From: Mannheimia varigena
GTDB lineage: Bacteria; Pseudomonadota; Gammaproteobacteria; Enterobacterales; Pasteurellaceae
Assembly: GCF_013377235.1 (NCBI RefSeq)
Contig: NZ_CP016226.1
Location: forward strand, 2,046,001-2,110,000
Direction: 5' to 3'
Length of the DNA: 64,000 nt
The notes under the pieces are model-generated. The model saw only the letters and a list, made by a program, of their open reading frames with translations, was not told where the DNA came from and did no database searches. The translations under genes were made by a program, and so were the position numbers. Shown one piece after another: positions 1 through 9,466 of this stretch (the first letter of the stretch is position 1; each line of letters begins with the position of its first letter).

Positions 1-821
1 ATAAAAATCATAATCGTGATAGCACTTTAATTGCTTTAGGCGGTGGTGTCATTGGCGATGTAGCAGGATATGCTGCAGCTTCTTATCAACGTGGTATTCG
101 TTTTATCCAAATTCCAACTACGTTATTAGCACAGGTGGACTCTTCTGTTGGCGGAAAAACTGCAGTTAATCATCCACTTGGCAAAAATATGATTGGCGCT
201 TTCTATCAGCCTGTTTCGGTTATTGTCGATACCAACACGCTTTCTACTTTACCAAAAAGAGAAGTGAGTGCGGGTTTGGCAGAAGTCATCAAATATGGGG
301 CAATTTTTGATATTGCGTTTTTTGAATGGCTAGAGAGCCACATTGATGACTTAGTAAGTTTAAAACAAGATGAGTTAGAATATTGCATTCAGCGTTGTTG
401 CCAATTAAAAGCGGATGTTGTTGCTCGTGATGAAACTGAAAAAGGTGATCGTGCATTGCTCAATCTTGGACATACTTTCGGACATGCTATTGAAGCTCGT
501 ATGGGTTATGGTGTATGGCTACACGGCGAAGCTGTTTCTGTTGGTATGCTTGAGGCGGCTGCTTTGTCGCACATTTTAGGTGATTTGAATGTGGAAGATG
601 TAGCTCGTTTAGAAAAATTACTGGCGAGAGCAAACCTACCTACTATTTCGCCGGATGGTATGGAGCCGTTGGAGTACTTGCCGTATATGTGGCGAGATAA
701 AAAAGTATTAGGTGGGCAATTACGTTTGATTTTACTGAAATCACTTGGTCAAGCTTATGTCTCAGCAAGAGCAACCGAAGAACAAGTGCTGGCATCTATT
801 GAACGTTTCACCCAGCGTTAA
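1..821 (+). CDS. aroB: 3-dehydroquinate synthase AroB (5' end missing)
   Basis: This enzyme converts DAHP to 3-dehydroquinate, the second step of the shikimate pathway, in the cytosol with NAD+ and a divalent metal. The reading frame is open from base 3, so the gene starts upstream of the window; about 272 residues are visible of roughly 360 usual for the family, and about 90 N-terminal residues are missing. Visible hallmarks are the glycine-rich NAD site LGGGVIGDVAG, the substrate-binding run QVDSSVGGKTAVN, and the metal-binding segments AEVIKYG, GHTFGHAIE and LHGEAVSVGM. The dam gene follows after 8 bases, the same aroB-dam order seen in enteric bacteria, which suggests co-transcription. 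The identification is firm. Confidence 0.97.
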   Translation, partial: KNHNRDSTLIALGGGVIGDVAGYAAASYQRGIRFIQIPTTLLAQVDSSVGGKTAVNHPLGKNMIGAFYQPVSVIVDTNTLSTLPKREVSAGLAEVIKYGAIFDIAFFEWLESHIDDLVSLKQDELEYCIQRCCQLKADVVARDETEKGDRALLNLGHTFGHAIEARMGYGVWLHGEAVSVGMLEAAALSHILGDLNVEDVARLEKLLARANLPTISPDGMEPLEYLPYMWRDKKVLGGQLRLILLKSLGQAYVSARATEEQVLASIERFTQR

Positions 822-829
822 AAATTTAA

Positions 830-1657
830 ATGAGTCATTCTAAACACCGAGCCTTTTTAAAATGGGCGGGCGGTAAATATCGCCTTATTTCAGATATTCA
901 AACCCATTTGCCGAAAAAGGCTTGTCTAGTTGAGCCTTTTGTCGGTGCGGGTTCGGTGTTTCTGAATACTGACTTTGAACACTATATCCTTGCCGATATT
1001 AACCCTGATTTAATTAATCTTTTCAATACGGTAAAAGCAGATGTTGAGCATTATATCGCTCAAACAAAATTGCTTTTTCTACACCCAAAAGCGAATACTG
1101 AAACCTTTTATAAAGCACGCCGTGCGGAATTTAATCGTTCAAAAGATATTTTTCGCCGTTCGGTTATTTTTCTCTATTTAAATCGTTTTGGTTATAACGG
1201 ATTATGTCGTTATAACCAAAAAAAAGGTTATAATGTGCCGTTTGGGCGTTATAAAACCCATTATTTCCCTGAAAATGAGTTGCGGTTTTTTGCAGAAAAA
1301 GCTCAAAAAGCGACCTTTGTTTGTGCGGATTTTGAACAGGTATTTGAGCTGGTAAAAAATAGTGCGATAGATTGTGTTATCTATTGCGATCCACCTTATG
1401 CTCCATTATTGCAAGAGACTAACTTTACTCAATACGCAGGTGGGGGATTTAGTTTGTTACAGCAAACTCGCTTAGCAAACCTTGCTCAAGAGGTGAAAGA
1501 GCAGGGCATTCCTGTATTGATTTCAAATCACGACACTGATTTTACTCGGCTGATTTATCAATCTGCCCAAATCACATCAGTGCAAGTTCAGCGTTCAATC
1601 GGGCAGAAAGCGGATTCCCGAATTAAAGTCGGCGAGTTATTTGCGTTATTTTCCTAA
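830..1657 (+). CDS. dam: DNA adenine methylase Dam
   Basis: Dam transfers a methyl group from S-adenosylmethionine to the N6 of adenine in GATC sites, marking the parental strand for mismatch repair and timing replication. The 275-residue protein has the usual Dam length (278 in E. coli). It carries FLKWAGGK at 9-16, the SAM-binding EPFVGAGS at 35-42, the conserved FLYLNRFGYNGLCRYN segment near 114-129 and the catalytic DPPY at 187-190. The start lies 8 bases after the aroB stop. MutH, which nicks hemimethylated GATC, is encoded in the same window at about 55.2-55.9 kb, so methyl-directed repair is expected to work in this organism. Confidence 0.97.
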   Translation: MSHSKHRAFLKWAGGKYRLISDIQTHLPKKACLVEPFVGAGSVFLNTDFEHYILADINPDLINLFNTVKADVEHYIAQTKLLFLHPKANTETFYKARRAEFNRSKDIFRRSVIFLYLNRFGYNGLCRYNQKKGYNVPFGRYKTHYFPENELRFFAEKAQKATFVCADFEQVFELVKNSAIDCVIYCDPPYAPLLQETNFTQYAGGGFSLLQQTRLANLAQEVKEQGIPVLISNHDTDFTRLIYQSAQITSVQVQRSIGQKADSRIKVGELFALFS

Positions 1658-1684
1658 TCATTTGCAAATTTTTCTAAAAATGTT

Positions 1685-1693
1685 ACCGCTTGT
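1685..1693 (-). repeat. DNA uptake signal sequence (Apl type)
   Basis: The complement of ACAAGCGGT lies in the short gap after dam. It is one of about thirty copies in the window; only those in notable positions are listed separately. In this family the 9-mer marks self-DNA for natural transformation. Confidence 0.75.
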
Positions 1694-1742
1694 GTTTATT
1701 ATTTAATCGTTATTTTTTATTTTTATGCCTGTGGAGTATCAA

Positions 1743-3101
1743 ATGGCAAATCAAAGTGAAGAACGTCAATCGTGGTCTAGCAGATTGGCGTATATTATGA
1801 CTGTTGCAGGAGCAACTGTTGGATTCGGTGCAACGTGGCGTTTTCCCTATTTAGTTGGAGAAAACGGTGGTGGTGCTTATGTATTCCTATTTTGCATTGC
1901 AATGATTGTGATCGGCATCCCAATGATTTTAGTTGAAAATGTAATTGGCAGAAGAATGCGAGTGAATGCCGTTGATGCCTTTGGTGGTTCGGCAAATGGT
2001 AAAAAAATCTCTCCTGCTTGGAAAATACTAGGCTATATGGGATTACTCGGTGCATTTGGTATTCTAGCTTATTATATGGTGCTCGGTGGTTGGGTACTCA
2101 ATTATATTGGTAGCCTAATTACGGGCAACCTTGACCTCTCAACGCCTGTTACGGTAGAAACCACTTATCAATTTTTTCAACAAAGCATTTTTAATAGTCC
2201 GGCGATTATTATTACTTATACCGCTATTTTTGTGCTGGTAAATTATTTTATTTTAGTGAAGGGAATCGTTGATGGTATTGAGCGTTCAGTTAAATACTTG
2301 ATGCCGATTCTATTTGTGTTTTTACTGGTAATGGTTATCCGTAACGTAACTTTACCGGGGGCGGTGGAAGGCATTAAATTTTATTTGATGCCTGATTTCT
2401 CTAAAATCACGCCAAAACTTTTTGTGTTTGTATTGGGGCAGGTGTTCTTTGCATTAAGTCTAGGGTTTGGTGTGTTAATTACGCTTTCAAGCTATTTAGA
2501 TAAAAATGAAAACCTCGTTAAAACGGCGACTATTACGGGTGTGATGAATACAATTATTGCGGTTCTTGCCGGTTTTATGATCTTCCCATCATTATTCAGC
2601 TTTGGCGTTGCACCAAACTCCGGTCCGACATTAGTCTTCCAGAGTTTGCCGATTGTGTTCTCAAATATGTGGGGCGGTACAATTTTTGCGATTATTTTCT
2701 TTGCCTTGTTAGTTGTTGCGGCTTTAACCACTTCATTAACAATTTATGAGGTGATTATTACTGCACTTCAAGAAAAAGCAAACATTAGCCGTAAGAAAGC
2801 GATTTTTATTACCTTAGTAACCATTTTTATACTAGGTAATATCCCGTCTGCATTAAGTGATAATGTGCTAAAAAATGTGCAAATTATGGGCAAAAGTATT
2901 TTTGATGCCTTCGACTATATCAGCGGAAATATTCTCTTTATTTTAACTGCATTAGGTAGTGCAATTTTTGTCGGCTTTGTATTAAAAGATGAAGCAAAAG
3001 AAGAGCTTGGCACGGGTAAAACATTGACTAATATTTGGTTTAATTATGTTCGCTTTGTGATCCCTGTAATTATTTTAGTGATTTTCTTTAATTCATTATA
3101 A
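1743..3101 (+). CDS. Neurotransmitter:sodium symporter (NSS) family transporter
   Basis: This is a Na+-coupled inner-membrane symporter of the NSS (LeuT-like) family, probably for an amino acid; the substrate cannot be read from the sequence. The protein of 452 residues shows the family signature in the first two membrane segments (GFGATWRFPYLVGENGGGAY) and about 11-12 hydrophobic segments. I start it at 1743 because GGAG at 1733-1736 sits 6 bases before this ATG; an in-frame ATG at 1725 would add only six residues and has no ribosome site. It stands alone, with a USS before it and a terminator after it. TnaT-like tryptophan transporters are one possible relative. Confidence 0.88.
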   Translation: MANQSEERQSWSSRLAYIMTVAGATVGFGATWRFPYLVGENGGGAYVFLFCIAMIVIGIPMILVENVIGRRMRVNAVDAFGGSANGKKISPAWKILGYMGLLGAFGILAYYMVLGGWVLNYIGSLITGNLDLSTPVTVETTYQFFQQSIFNSPAIIITYTAIFVLVNYFILVKGIVDGIERSVKYLMPILFVFLLVMVIRNVTLPGAVEGIKFYLMPDFSKITPKLFVFVLGQVFFALSLGFGVLITLSSYLDKNENLVKTATITGVMNTIIAVLAGFMIFPSLFSFGVAPNSGPTLVFQSLPIVFSNMWGGTIFAIIFFALLVVAALTTSLTIYEVIITALQEKANISRKKAIFITLVTIFILGNIPSALSDNVLKNVQIMGKSIFDAFDYISGNILFILTALGSAIFVGFVLKDEAKEELGTGKTLTNIWFNYVRFVIPVIILVIFFNSL

Positions 3102-3116
3102 AAATTATCTGATATA

Positions 3117-3153
3117 AAAAAGCTGTTTGAGAGGTATATTCAAACAGCTTTTT
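3117..3153. terminator. Bidirectional intrinsic terminator
   Basis: A perfect stem (AAAAAGCTGTTTGA with its complement) flanked by A and T runs separates the convergent NSS transporter and DASS transporter genes and can serve both. Confidence 0.85.
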
Positions 3154-3190
3154 AGTTTTCAAGCGGTCAAAAAACTGGAGTTTTTTGCAA

Positions 3191-4579
3191 TTAATGCCAA
3201 GTCATCCAGAAGAAATAAGACAAGCAACCAATAATCGTGACGCAGAAAATATTGAGCAGCAAACCTACTTTTACCATTTCACTTTGTTTAATGTAACCTG
3301 TTGCGAACACGATTGCATTAGGGGGCGTTGCAATTGGTAACATAAAGGCACAAGAAGCACCGCAAGCAATAATTGCTGCCAGTGAAATTGGCGGCAAACC
3401 AAGTGAATTAGCAACAGTAATAAAGATAGGAAGCATTAGGGCTGCGCTTGCCGTATTTGAAGTAAATTCGGTTAAGAATACGATGAAAGCTGTCATTACT
3501 AAGGTCATAATCAGCCAATGTTTTGTGCCAATATAATTCACAATAGTATCTGCTAGAATTTTACTCGCCCCCGTTTCTCGTAACACAATACTTAACACTA
3601 ATCCGCCACCAAATAACATTAACACACCCCATTCAGTACGTTCTTGAATTTCAGACCAAGTGGCAGTATTACAAATACAAAGTGCGACAACGGCAACCAT
3701 TGCAATTACCGCATCGAAATTTTTAATGGATTCTTTTAATGCTAAAGTATTGCGAATAAAAGGCTCAATGTAGCTACTAAAAGTTAGTAAAATTGCGGTA
3801 ACAATGAAAATAATCAGCGTAGCGAGCTGTTTGCCATTAAGTTTTGAATCTTCAATTTCAACATTAAACGGCACATTGAAATTGGGTTTGAGAATAACGA
3901 GCAAGCTAATTACCATTGTAATCATCAGCAGAATCGCAACAGGCATACCATATGGCAACCATTCAGAAAATGAAATTTTAATCTGAGAAGCTAACAATGC
4001 ATTTGGTGCAGAGCCAACTAATGTACCAATTCCCCCAATGCTAGAACTAAAGGCAATGCCAAGTAGAACAAACACATAAAGATTACGATTAGTGTTAAGT
4101 TCCACTTTATGCAGAATACCAAGCGTGAGAGGCAACATCATTGCGGCAACGGCGGTATTATTAATAAAGAGAGAGAGTAGAGCGGTTACCGCAAATAGAT
4201 AAATAACGGTACGTTTTAAATTACCTTTGGCTAAGCGGATAACGTGATTAGCAATCCAAAGATCGATTTTTTGGATATTTAATACCGCTGCAATCACAAA
4301 CCCTCCGAAGAACATAAAAATAATTGGCTCTGAGAATGGAGCAAAAGCGGCTTTGGTGGGTAGTACGTTGAGCCCGATAGCAAATATCGGCACCATCAAG
4401 GCAGTTACGGTAATATTGAAGGCTTCAGTAAGCCAAAGAATACCAATAAAAACAAGCAGGGCTAAGCCTCTATTTTCTTGTTCACTGAAAGGAAGATATT
4501 GCAGTAATAGAAAGAAAATCACAATATCAACTGCAAGAATGATTAACCCTCTTAAAGGATTTTTAGCTGTGTTAGACAT
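3191..4579 (-). CDS. DASS/SLC13 family sodium:dicarboxylate-type symporter
   Basis: This 462-residue inner-membrane carrier belongs to the divalent anion:Na+ symporter family, whose members import dicarboxylates, citrate or sulfate. It has about 11-12 hydrophobic segments and the two family signatures: an SNT-like motif INNTA near 139-143 and TSNTA near 370-375, each followed by a hydrophobic run. The C-terminal half includes the typical ATPPNAIVF loop. The substrate is probably a C4-dicarboxylate or a related anion, by family inference only. It is transcribed alone, divergently from pgk. A 15-base palindrome, TGATAAAAATTATCA, lies at 4693-4707 in the shared upstream region; no regulator is assigned. 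Confidence 0.9.
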   Translation of the reverse strand: MSNTAKNPLRGLIILAVDIVIFFLLLQYLPFSEQENRGLALLVFIGILWLTEAFNITVTALMVPIFAIGLNVLPTKAAFAPFSEPIIFMFFGGFVIAAVLNIQKIDLWIANHVIRLAKGNLKRTVIYLFAVTALLSLFINNTAVAAMMLPLTLGILHKVELNTNRNLYVFVLLGIAFSSSIGGIGTLVGSAPNALLASQIKISFSEWLPYGMPVAILLMITMVISLLVILKPNFNVPFNVEIEDSKLNGKQLATLIIFIVTAILLTFSSYIEPFIRNTLALKESIKNFDAVIAMVAVVALCICNTATWSEIQERTEWGVLMLFGGGLVLSIVLRETGASKILADTIVNYIGTKHWLIMTLVMTAFIVFLTEFTSNTASAALMLPIFITVANSLGLPPISLAAIIACGASCAFMLPIATPPNAIVFATGYIKQSEMVKVGLLLNIFCVTIIGCLSYFFWMTWH

Positions 4580-4745
4580 ATAAACTCCAGATTATTTTTT
4601 GTTATCTTAAATCGAAGGTTTTAGCACTATACTAGAACTTTTTTATTTAAAAAAGATTAAAAAATTGTTAAAGAGAAAAATTTCTAGGAATTTGATAAAA
4701 ATTATCACTTTATTTGATCTAGGTTAGCCCAAAATGATTAGAAGC

Positions 4746-4754
4746 TGATATAAT
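4746..4754 (+). promoter_or_regulatory. Extended -10 promoter element for pgk
   Basis: TGATATAAT, a TG-extended perfect TATAAT, lies 47 bases before the pgk ATG. No good -35 hexamer is seen at 17 bases, which is common with extended -10 promoters. Confidence 0.55.
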
Positions 4755-4800
4755 CCGACCGTTATCACTTTTTAAATTCTAATCAAAAGAGGAACAAACT

Positions 4801-5976
4801 ATGTCTGTTATTAAAATGACTGACCTTGATTTAGCAGGTAAACGCTTATTTATTCGTGCTGACCTTAATGTGCCGGTAAAAGATGGCAAAGTGACATCTG
4901 ATGCTCGTATCGTGGCAACCATTCCAACGTTAAAATTAGCCTTACAAAAAGGGGCGAAGGTAATGGTGACTTCTCACTTAGGTCGTCCGACTGAAGGCGT
5001 GTTTGAAGAAGCAAACTCTTTACAACCTGTTGTGGATTATTTAAATGCTTCAGATTTAGGTGTTCCGGTTCGTTTAGTGCGTGATTACTTAGACGGCGTT
5101 GAAGTGAACGAAAATGAAGTGGTTGTACTTGAAAACGTGCGTATTAACAAAGGTGAGAAGAAAAACGATCCTGAGCTTGTGAAAAAATACGCAGCACTTT
5201 GCGATGTTTTCGTAATGGACGCATTCGGTACGGCTCACCGTGCAGAAGGCTCAACTTACGGCGTAGCAGAATATGCTCCAGTTGCTTGTGCAGGTCCATT
5301 ATTAGCGGCTGAATTAGACGCTTTAGGTAAAGCATTAAAAGAACCACAACGCCCAATGTTGGCAATCGTAGGTGGTTCAAAAGTATCTACTAAATTAACG
5401 GTTTTAGACAGCTTATCAAAAATCGCTGACCAATTAATCGTAGGTGGCGGTATCGCAAATACCTTTATTGCAGCAGAAGGCCACGCAGTAGGTAAATCAT
5501 TATACGAAGCAGATTTAATCCCTGAAGCAAAACGTTTATCTGAAGTGACCAGCATTCCGGTTCCGGTTGATGTGCGTGTGGGTACAGAGTTCTCTGAAAC
5601 TGCACTGGCAACAGAAAAAGCGGTGAACGAAGTACAAGCTGACGAGTCTATTTTCGATATCGGTGATAAATCAGCAGAACAATTAGCAGAAATTATCCGT
5701 AACTCAAAAACCATTCTTTGGAATGGCCCGGTAGGCGTGTTTGAATTCCCTAACTTCCGTAAAGGTACAGAGGTGATTTCAAATGCGATTGCTGAAGCAA
5801 CCGCTAATGGTGCATTCTCTATTGCAGGCGGCGGCGATACCTTAGCGGCAATCGATTTATTCGGCATCAAAGATAAAATTTCTTACATCTCAACCGGTGG
5901 CGGTGCGTTCTTAGAATTCGTTGAAGGTAAAGTATTACCAGCGGTTGAAATTTTAGAAAAACGTGCAAACGGCTAA
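4801..5976 (+). CDS. pgk: Phosphoglycerate kinase
   Basis: Phosphoglycerate kinase reversibly moves phosphate from 1,3-bisphosphoglycerate to ADP, the first ATP-yielding step of lower glycolysis, in the cytosol. The 391-residue protein has the N-domain substrate loop RADLNVPVKDGKV near 19-31, the TSHLGRPTEG arginine loop near 59-68, the hinge and nucleotide segment GGSKVSTKL near 190, and the C-domain GGGDTLAAI near 341. AGAGGAAC precedes the ATG. It is followed by fbaA, the usual order in gamma-proteobacteria. Codon use is strongly biased, as expected for a highly expressed gene. Confidence 0.98.
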   Translation: MSVIKMTDLDLAGKRLFIRADLNVPVKDGKVTSDARIVATIPTLKLALQKGAKVMVTSHLGRPTEGVFEEANSLQPVVDYLNASDLGVPVRLVRDYLDGVEVNENEVVVLENVRINKGEKKNDPELVKKYAALCDVFVMDAFGTAHRAEGSTYGVAEYAPVACAGPLLAAELDALGKALKEPQRPMLAIVGGSKVSTKLTVLDSLSKIADQLIVGGGIANTFIAAEGHAVGKSLYEADLIPEAKRLSEVTSIPVPVDVRVGTEFSETALATEKAVNEVQADESIFDIGDKSAEQLAEIIRNSKTILWNGPVGVFEFPNFRKGTEVISNAIAEATANGAFSIAGGGDTLAAIDLFGIKDKISYISTGGGAFLEFVEGKVLPAVEILEKRANG

Positions 5977-5982
5977 TGAGTT

Positions 5983-6025
5983 ACAAGCGGTTGAAATTGC
6001 AAAAAATTTTGCAAATTTGACCGCT
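5983..6025. repeat. Inverted USS pair between pgk and fbaA
   Basis: ACAAGCGGT at 5983-5991 faces GACCGCTAT at 6019-6027. The intervening AAATTGCA and TTGCAAATTT stretches extend the pairing, giving an imperfect hairpin that could act as a weak terminator or processing site inside the pgk-fbaA operon. Confidence 0.6.
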
Positions 6026-6078
6026 ATTTATTATTTATTTTAACAGTGTGTTTCACTCTTTATATAAGGAAGCAAAAA

Positions 6079-7155
<1,077 letters not shown>

Positions 7156-7177
7156 TTTGCAAAGTTTCTCGTAAATC

Positions 7178-7211
7178 AGACCGCTTGTTCGCTTACAAGC
7201 GGTCTTTTTTT
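7178..7211. terminator. Terminator built from two inverted USS copies
   Basis: AGACCGCTTGT (7178-7188) and its exact complement ACAAGCGGTCT (7195-7205) form an 11-bp stem with a 6-base loop followed by seven T residues. The stem is made almost entirely of the uptake signal. Confidence 0.9.
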
Positions 7212-7260
7212 ATTTATTTTTTGCGGTAAACTATCACTTTATTTTCCTTGAATCATTGTT

Positions 7261-8055
7261 ATGGCATTACTTGAAGTTAATCATCTCAGCAAACGTTTTA
7301 TTGAGCGTATCAGTCTTTTGCATAAGCAGGATTTTTATGCGGTTAAAGATGCTTCTTTTACACTTAACCGAAAAGAAACTTTGGCGATTATTGGCGAAAA
7401 TGGGGGTGGTAAGTCTACACTTGCGAAAATGATTGCCGGTATGGTTGAGCCTACTTCAGGTGAGATGATTTTTAGAGGTAATGCACTGAATTTTGGTGAT
7501 TATAAATATCGAGCCAAGCATATCCGAATGATGTTTCAAGACCCAAACGATGCTTTTTATCCTAATTATAATATTGGTCAAATCCTTGATACACCTTTAC
7601 GATTAGCGACGGATTTATCTGAGGCAGAGAGGAATGAAAGGATTTTTAATACCCTAAAACTAGTAGGTATGTATCCAGAGCATTCGCTTGTTCCCATTTC
7701 TGAAGCCTCTAGCGGACAAAAACAACGTATTGCTTTTGCCCGTGCCTTAATTCTAGAGCCAGAAATTATTATTATCGATGATACGATTAATTCGCTAGAT
7801 TTCTCGGTTAAAACTCAATTAATAAATTTAATGTTGAGTGTTCAGCAACGCCAAGGTATATCTTATATTTATGTTGGGCAGAATATCGGTTTGATTAAAC
7901 ATATTGCCGATAAAATAATGGTGATGCAAAGTGGCGAAGTAGTGGAATATGGGCAAACCAAAGATGTTTTGTTGAACCCTGAGCATCAGATTACAAAACG
8001 GCTTATTGAGAGTCATTTTGGACAAAAATTGACAATAGATGCGTGGGCAAGTTAA
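7261..8055 (+). CDS. sapF: SapF-like peptide ABC transporter ATPase
   Basis: SapF is one of two ATPase subunits of the Sap importer, linked to antimicrobial peptide resistance and K+ uptake in enterics and Haemophilus. The 264-residue protein has Walker A GENGGGKST at 45-53, signature SSGQKQR at 150-156 and a C-terminus (HFGQKLTIDAW) that matches the SapF tail. The residue after the Walker B aspartate is Asp174, not Glu, and the switch-loop position reads VGQN with Asn208 rather than His, so ATP hydrolysis may be weak in this subunit. No sapABCD genes are adjacent, although they usually form an operon. No clear ribosome site precedes the ATG. Confidence 0.85.
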   Translation: MALLEVNHLSKRFIERISLLHKQDFYAVKDASFTLNRKETLAIIGENGGGKSTLAKMIAGMVEPTSGEMIFRGNALNFGDYKYRAKHIRMMFQDPNDAFYPNYNIGQILDTPLRLATDLSEAERNERIFNTLKLVGMYPEHSLVPISEASSGQKQRIAFARALILEPEIIIIDDTINSLDFSVKTQLINLMLSVQQRQGISYIYVGQNIGLIKHIADKIMVMQSGEVVEYGQTKDVLLNPEHQITKRLIESHFGQKLTIDAWAS

Positions 8056-8173
8056 TTTTTGTCAATAATTTGACCTAGTTCAATAAATTGCGTGAATACC
8101 CCTTTTCAATTATTACATTATTTGTAGTTCAGCTATAGACTATTCTCCGTTTACTCAAAGCAGGAGAAAAAAG

Positions 8174-8812
8174 ATGGATTTAAAAAATGTAATTGAGCAA
8201 CGTAAGACTATTAAAGCCTTTAATTCAATGGCGAAAATTAGCCGTACAGAGTTAGAAGAAATGTTGTCTTTATCTCAATTAGCACCTTCTAAAGCAAATT
8301 TGCAACCTTGGCGTTTTGTTGTTGTCGATGATGAATCAATCAAACAAACTTTATCAACTAAGGTGGCTTTTAATGGCCCACCTTGCGAAACTGCTGCTGC
8401 GGTAATAGCTGTATTAGCTGATTTAGAGTATGAAAAATTATTAGGTGATATTTTAGATAGGGCGATTGAAACAGGATGTCTGCATTCAGAATTTCGAGAT
8501 CGCCAATTCAACTTTTTATTGAATTTACATAATCAAGCAACTGCCTCAGATATTCGCGATCAAGTACTTATTGACTCAAGTCTAGCTTCAATGCAATTTA
8601 TGCTCATTGCTAAGGATAGAGGCTACGATACCCACGCTATAGGTGTTTTTGATCGTGAATCGGTGATGCGTTTATTAGAAATTGATGAAAAGCGTTACTT
8701 ACCTGTTATGTTATTGGCAATAGGTAAGGCTGCAACCCCAGCACTACCAAGCTGTCGATTACCGTTAGAATATACAGTTTCTTGGAATAATGGGAAAGGC
8801 TTTAAAAAATAA
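8174..8812 (+). CDS. Nitroreductase-family NAD(P)H oxidoreductase
   Basis: This 212-residue protein belongs to the flavin (FMN)-dependent nitroreductase family, soluble homodimers that reduce quinones, nitroaromatics or flavins with NAD(P)H. The N-terminus has the typical RKTIKAFN and LAPSKANLQPWRFVVV segments, which contact the FMN phosphate, and the C-terminal part has the LLAIGKA strand. AGGAG at 8162-8166 precedes the ATG. It appears to be a single-gene unit between sapF and the YqhA-type gene. The physiological substrate cannot be predicted. Confidence 0.85.
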   Translation: MDLKNVIEQRKTIKAFNSMAKISRTELEEMLSLSQLAPSKANLQPWRFVVVDDESIKQTLSTKVAFNGPPCETAAAVIAVLADLEYEKLLGDILDRAIETGCLHSEFRDRQFNFLLNLHNQATASDIRDQVLIDSSLASMQFMLIAKDRGYDTHAIGVFDRESVMRLLEIDEKRYLPVMLLAIGKAATPALPSCRLPLEYTVSWNNGKGFKK

Positions 8813-8827
8813 TTAATATCTTTAAAT

Positions 8828-8885
8828 ACAAGCGGTTGGATATCTTAATTTTTTTGCAAAAAATTGTTAGAATTCGACCGCTTTT
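8828..8885. repeat. Inverted USS pair before the YqhA-type gene
   Basis: ACAAGCGGT at 8828-8836 faces ACCGCTTTT at 8877-8885, with TTTTTTTGCAAAAAA between. The pair lies between the nitroreductase gene and the following start, so a frame begun at 8836 would read through a USS and is unlikely to be real. Confidence 0.6.
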
Positions 8886-8910
8886 ATTATTGTTATTACA
8901 TAGGATGAAT

Positions 8911-9444
8911 ATGAACGTTGGAGCAGAAAAAAGAGCAAATATTTTAGGCAAAATTATTTTTGCTAGCCGTTGGTTACAATTACCTATTTATTTAGGATTA
9001 ATTATTGTACAAGGCATTTATGCCTATAAATTTATCAAATCATTGTATGAATTAGTGATAAATTTAAACGAAATGGATTCTAATATGGTAATGCTTGCCG
9101 TATTGAATCTGATTGATGTGGTAATGATTGCTAACCTGTTAGTTATGGTTATTGTTGGTGGATATGAAACGTTTGTATCTCGTCTGAAGGTGAATAACCA
9201 CCCAGATCAACCAGAATGGTTAGACCACGTCAATGCAACTATTTTGAAAGTGAAGCTATCCATGGCGATTATTAGTATTTCGTCCATTCACTTATTGCAG
9301 ACATTCATCAATGCATCAAAATTAGATGAGAAGACAATGCTATGGCAAGTGGTGATACATTTAGCTTTTATCATTTCAGCACTAGCAATGGCATATATTG
9401 ATAAAGCATTGAATTCATCTCACATTAAACATAAAAAATACTAA
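8911..9444 (+). CDS. UPF0114 (YqhA-type) membrane protein
   Basis: This is a 177-residue inner-membrane protein of the UPF0114/YqhA family, of unknown function. Three to four hydrophobic segments are visible, and the family run IISISSIHLL followed by WQVVIHLAFIISALAMAYIDK is well conserved with E. coli YqhA, as is VDVVMIANLLVMVIVGGYETFVS in modified form. The start at 8911 is preferred because AGGA at 8902-8905 is correctly spaced; an ATG at 8905 is also possible. The glutathione reductase gene follows 22 bases later, suggesting a shared transcript. Confidence 0.8.
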   Translation: MNVGAEKRANILGKIIFASRWLQLPIYLGLIIVQGIYAYKFIKSLYELVINLNEMDSNMVMLAVLNLIDVVMIANLLVMVIVGGYETFVSRLKVNNHPDQPEWLDHVNATILKVKLSMAIISISSIHLLQTFINASKLDEKTMLWQVVIHLAFIISALAMAYIDKALNSSHIKHKKY

Positions 9445-9466
9445 AGAGTAAGGGATAGAGATATAT

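Noticed and set aside
4692..4705. FNR site before the DASS transporter
   Set aside because: TTGAT is present but the second half (ATTAT) matches only three of five bases; kept only as a palindrome.
5256..5870. 204-residue frame antisense to pgk
   Set aside because: Product of codon bias in a highly expressed gene.
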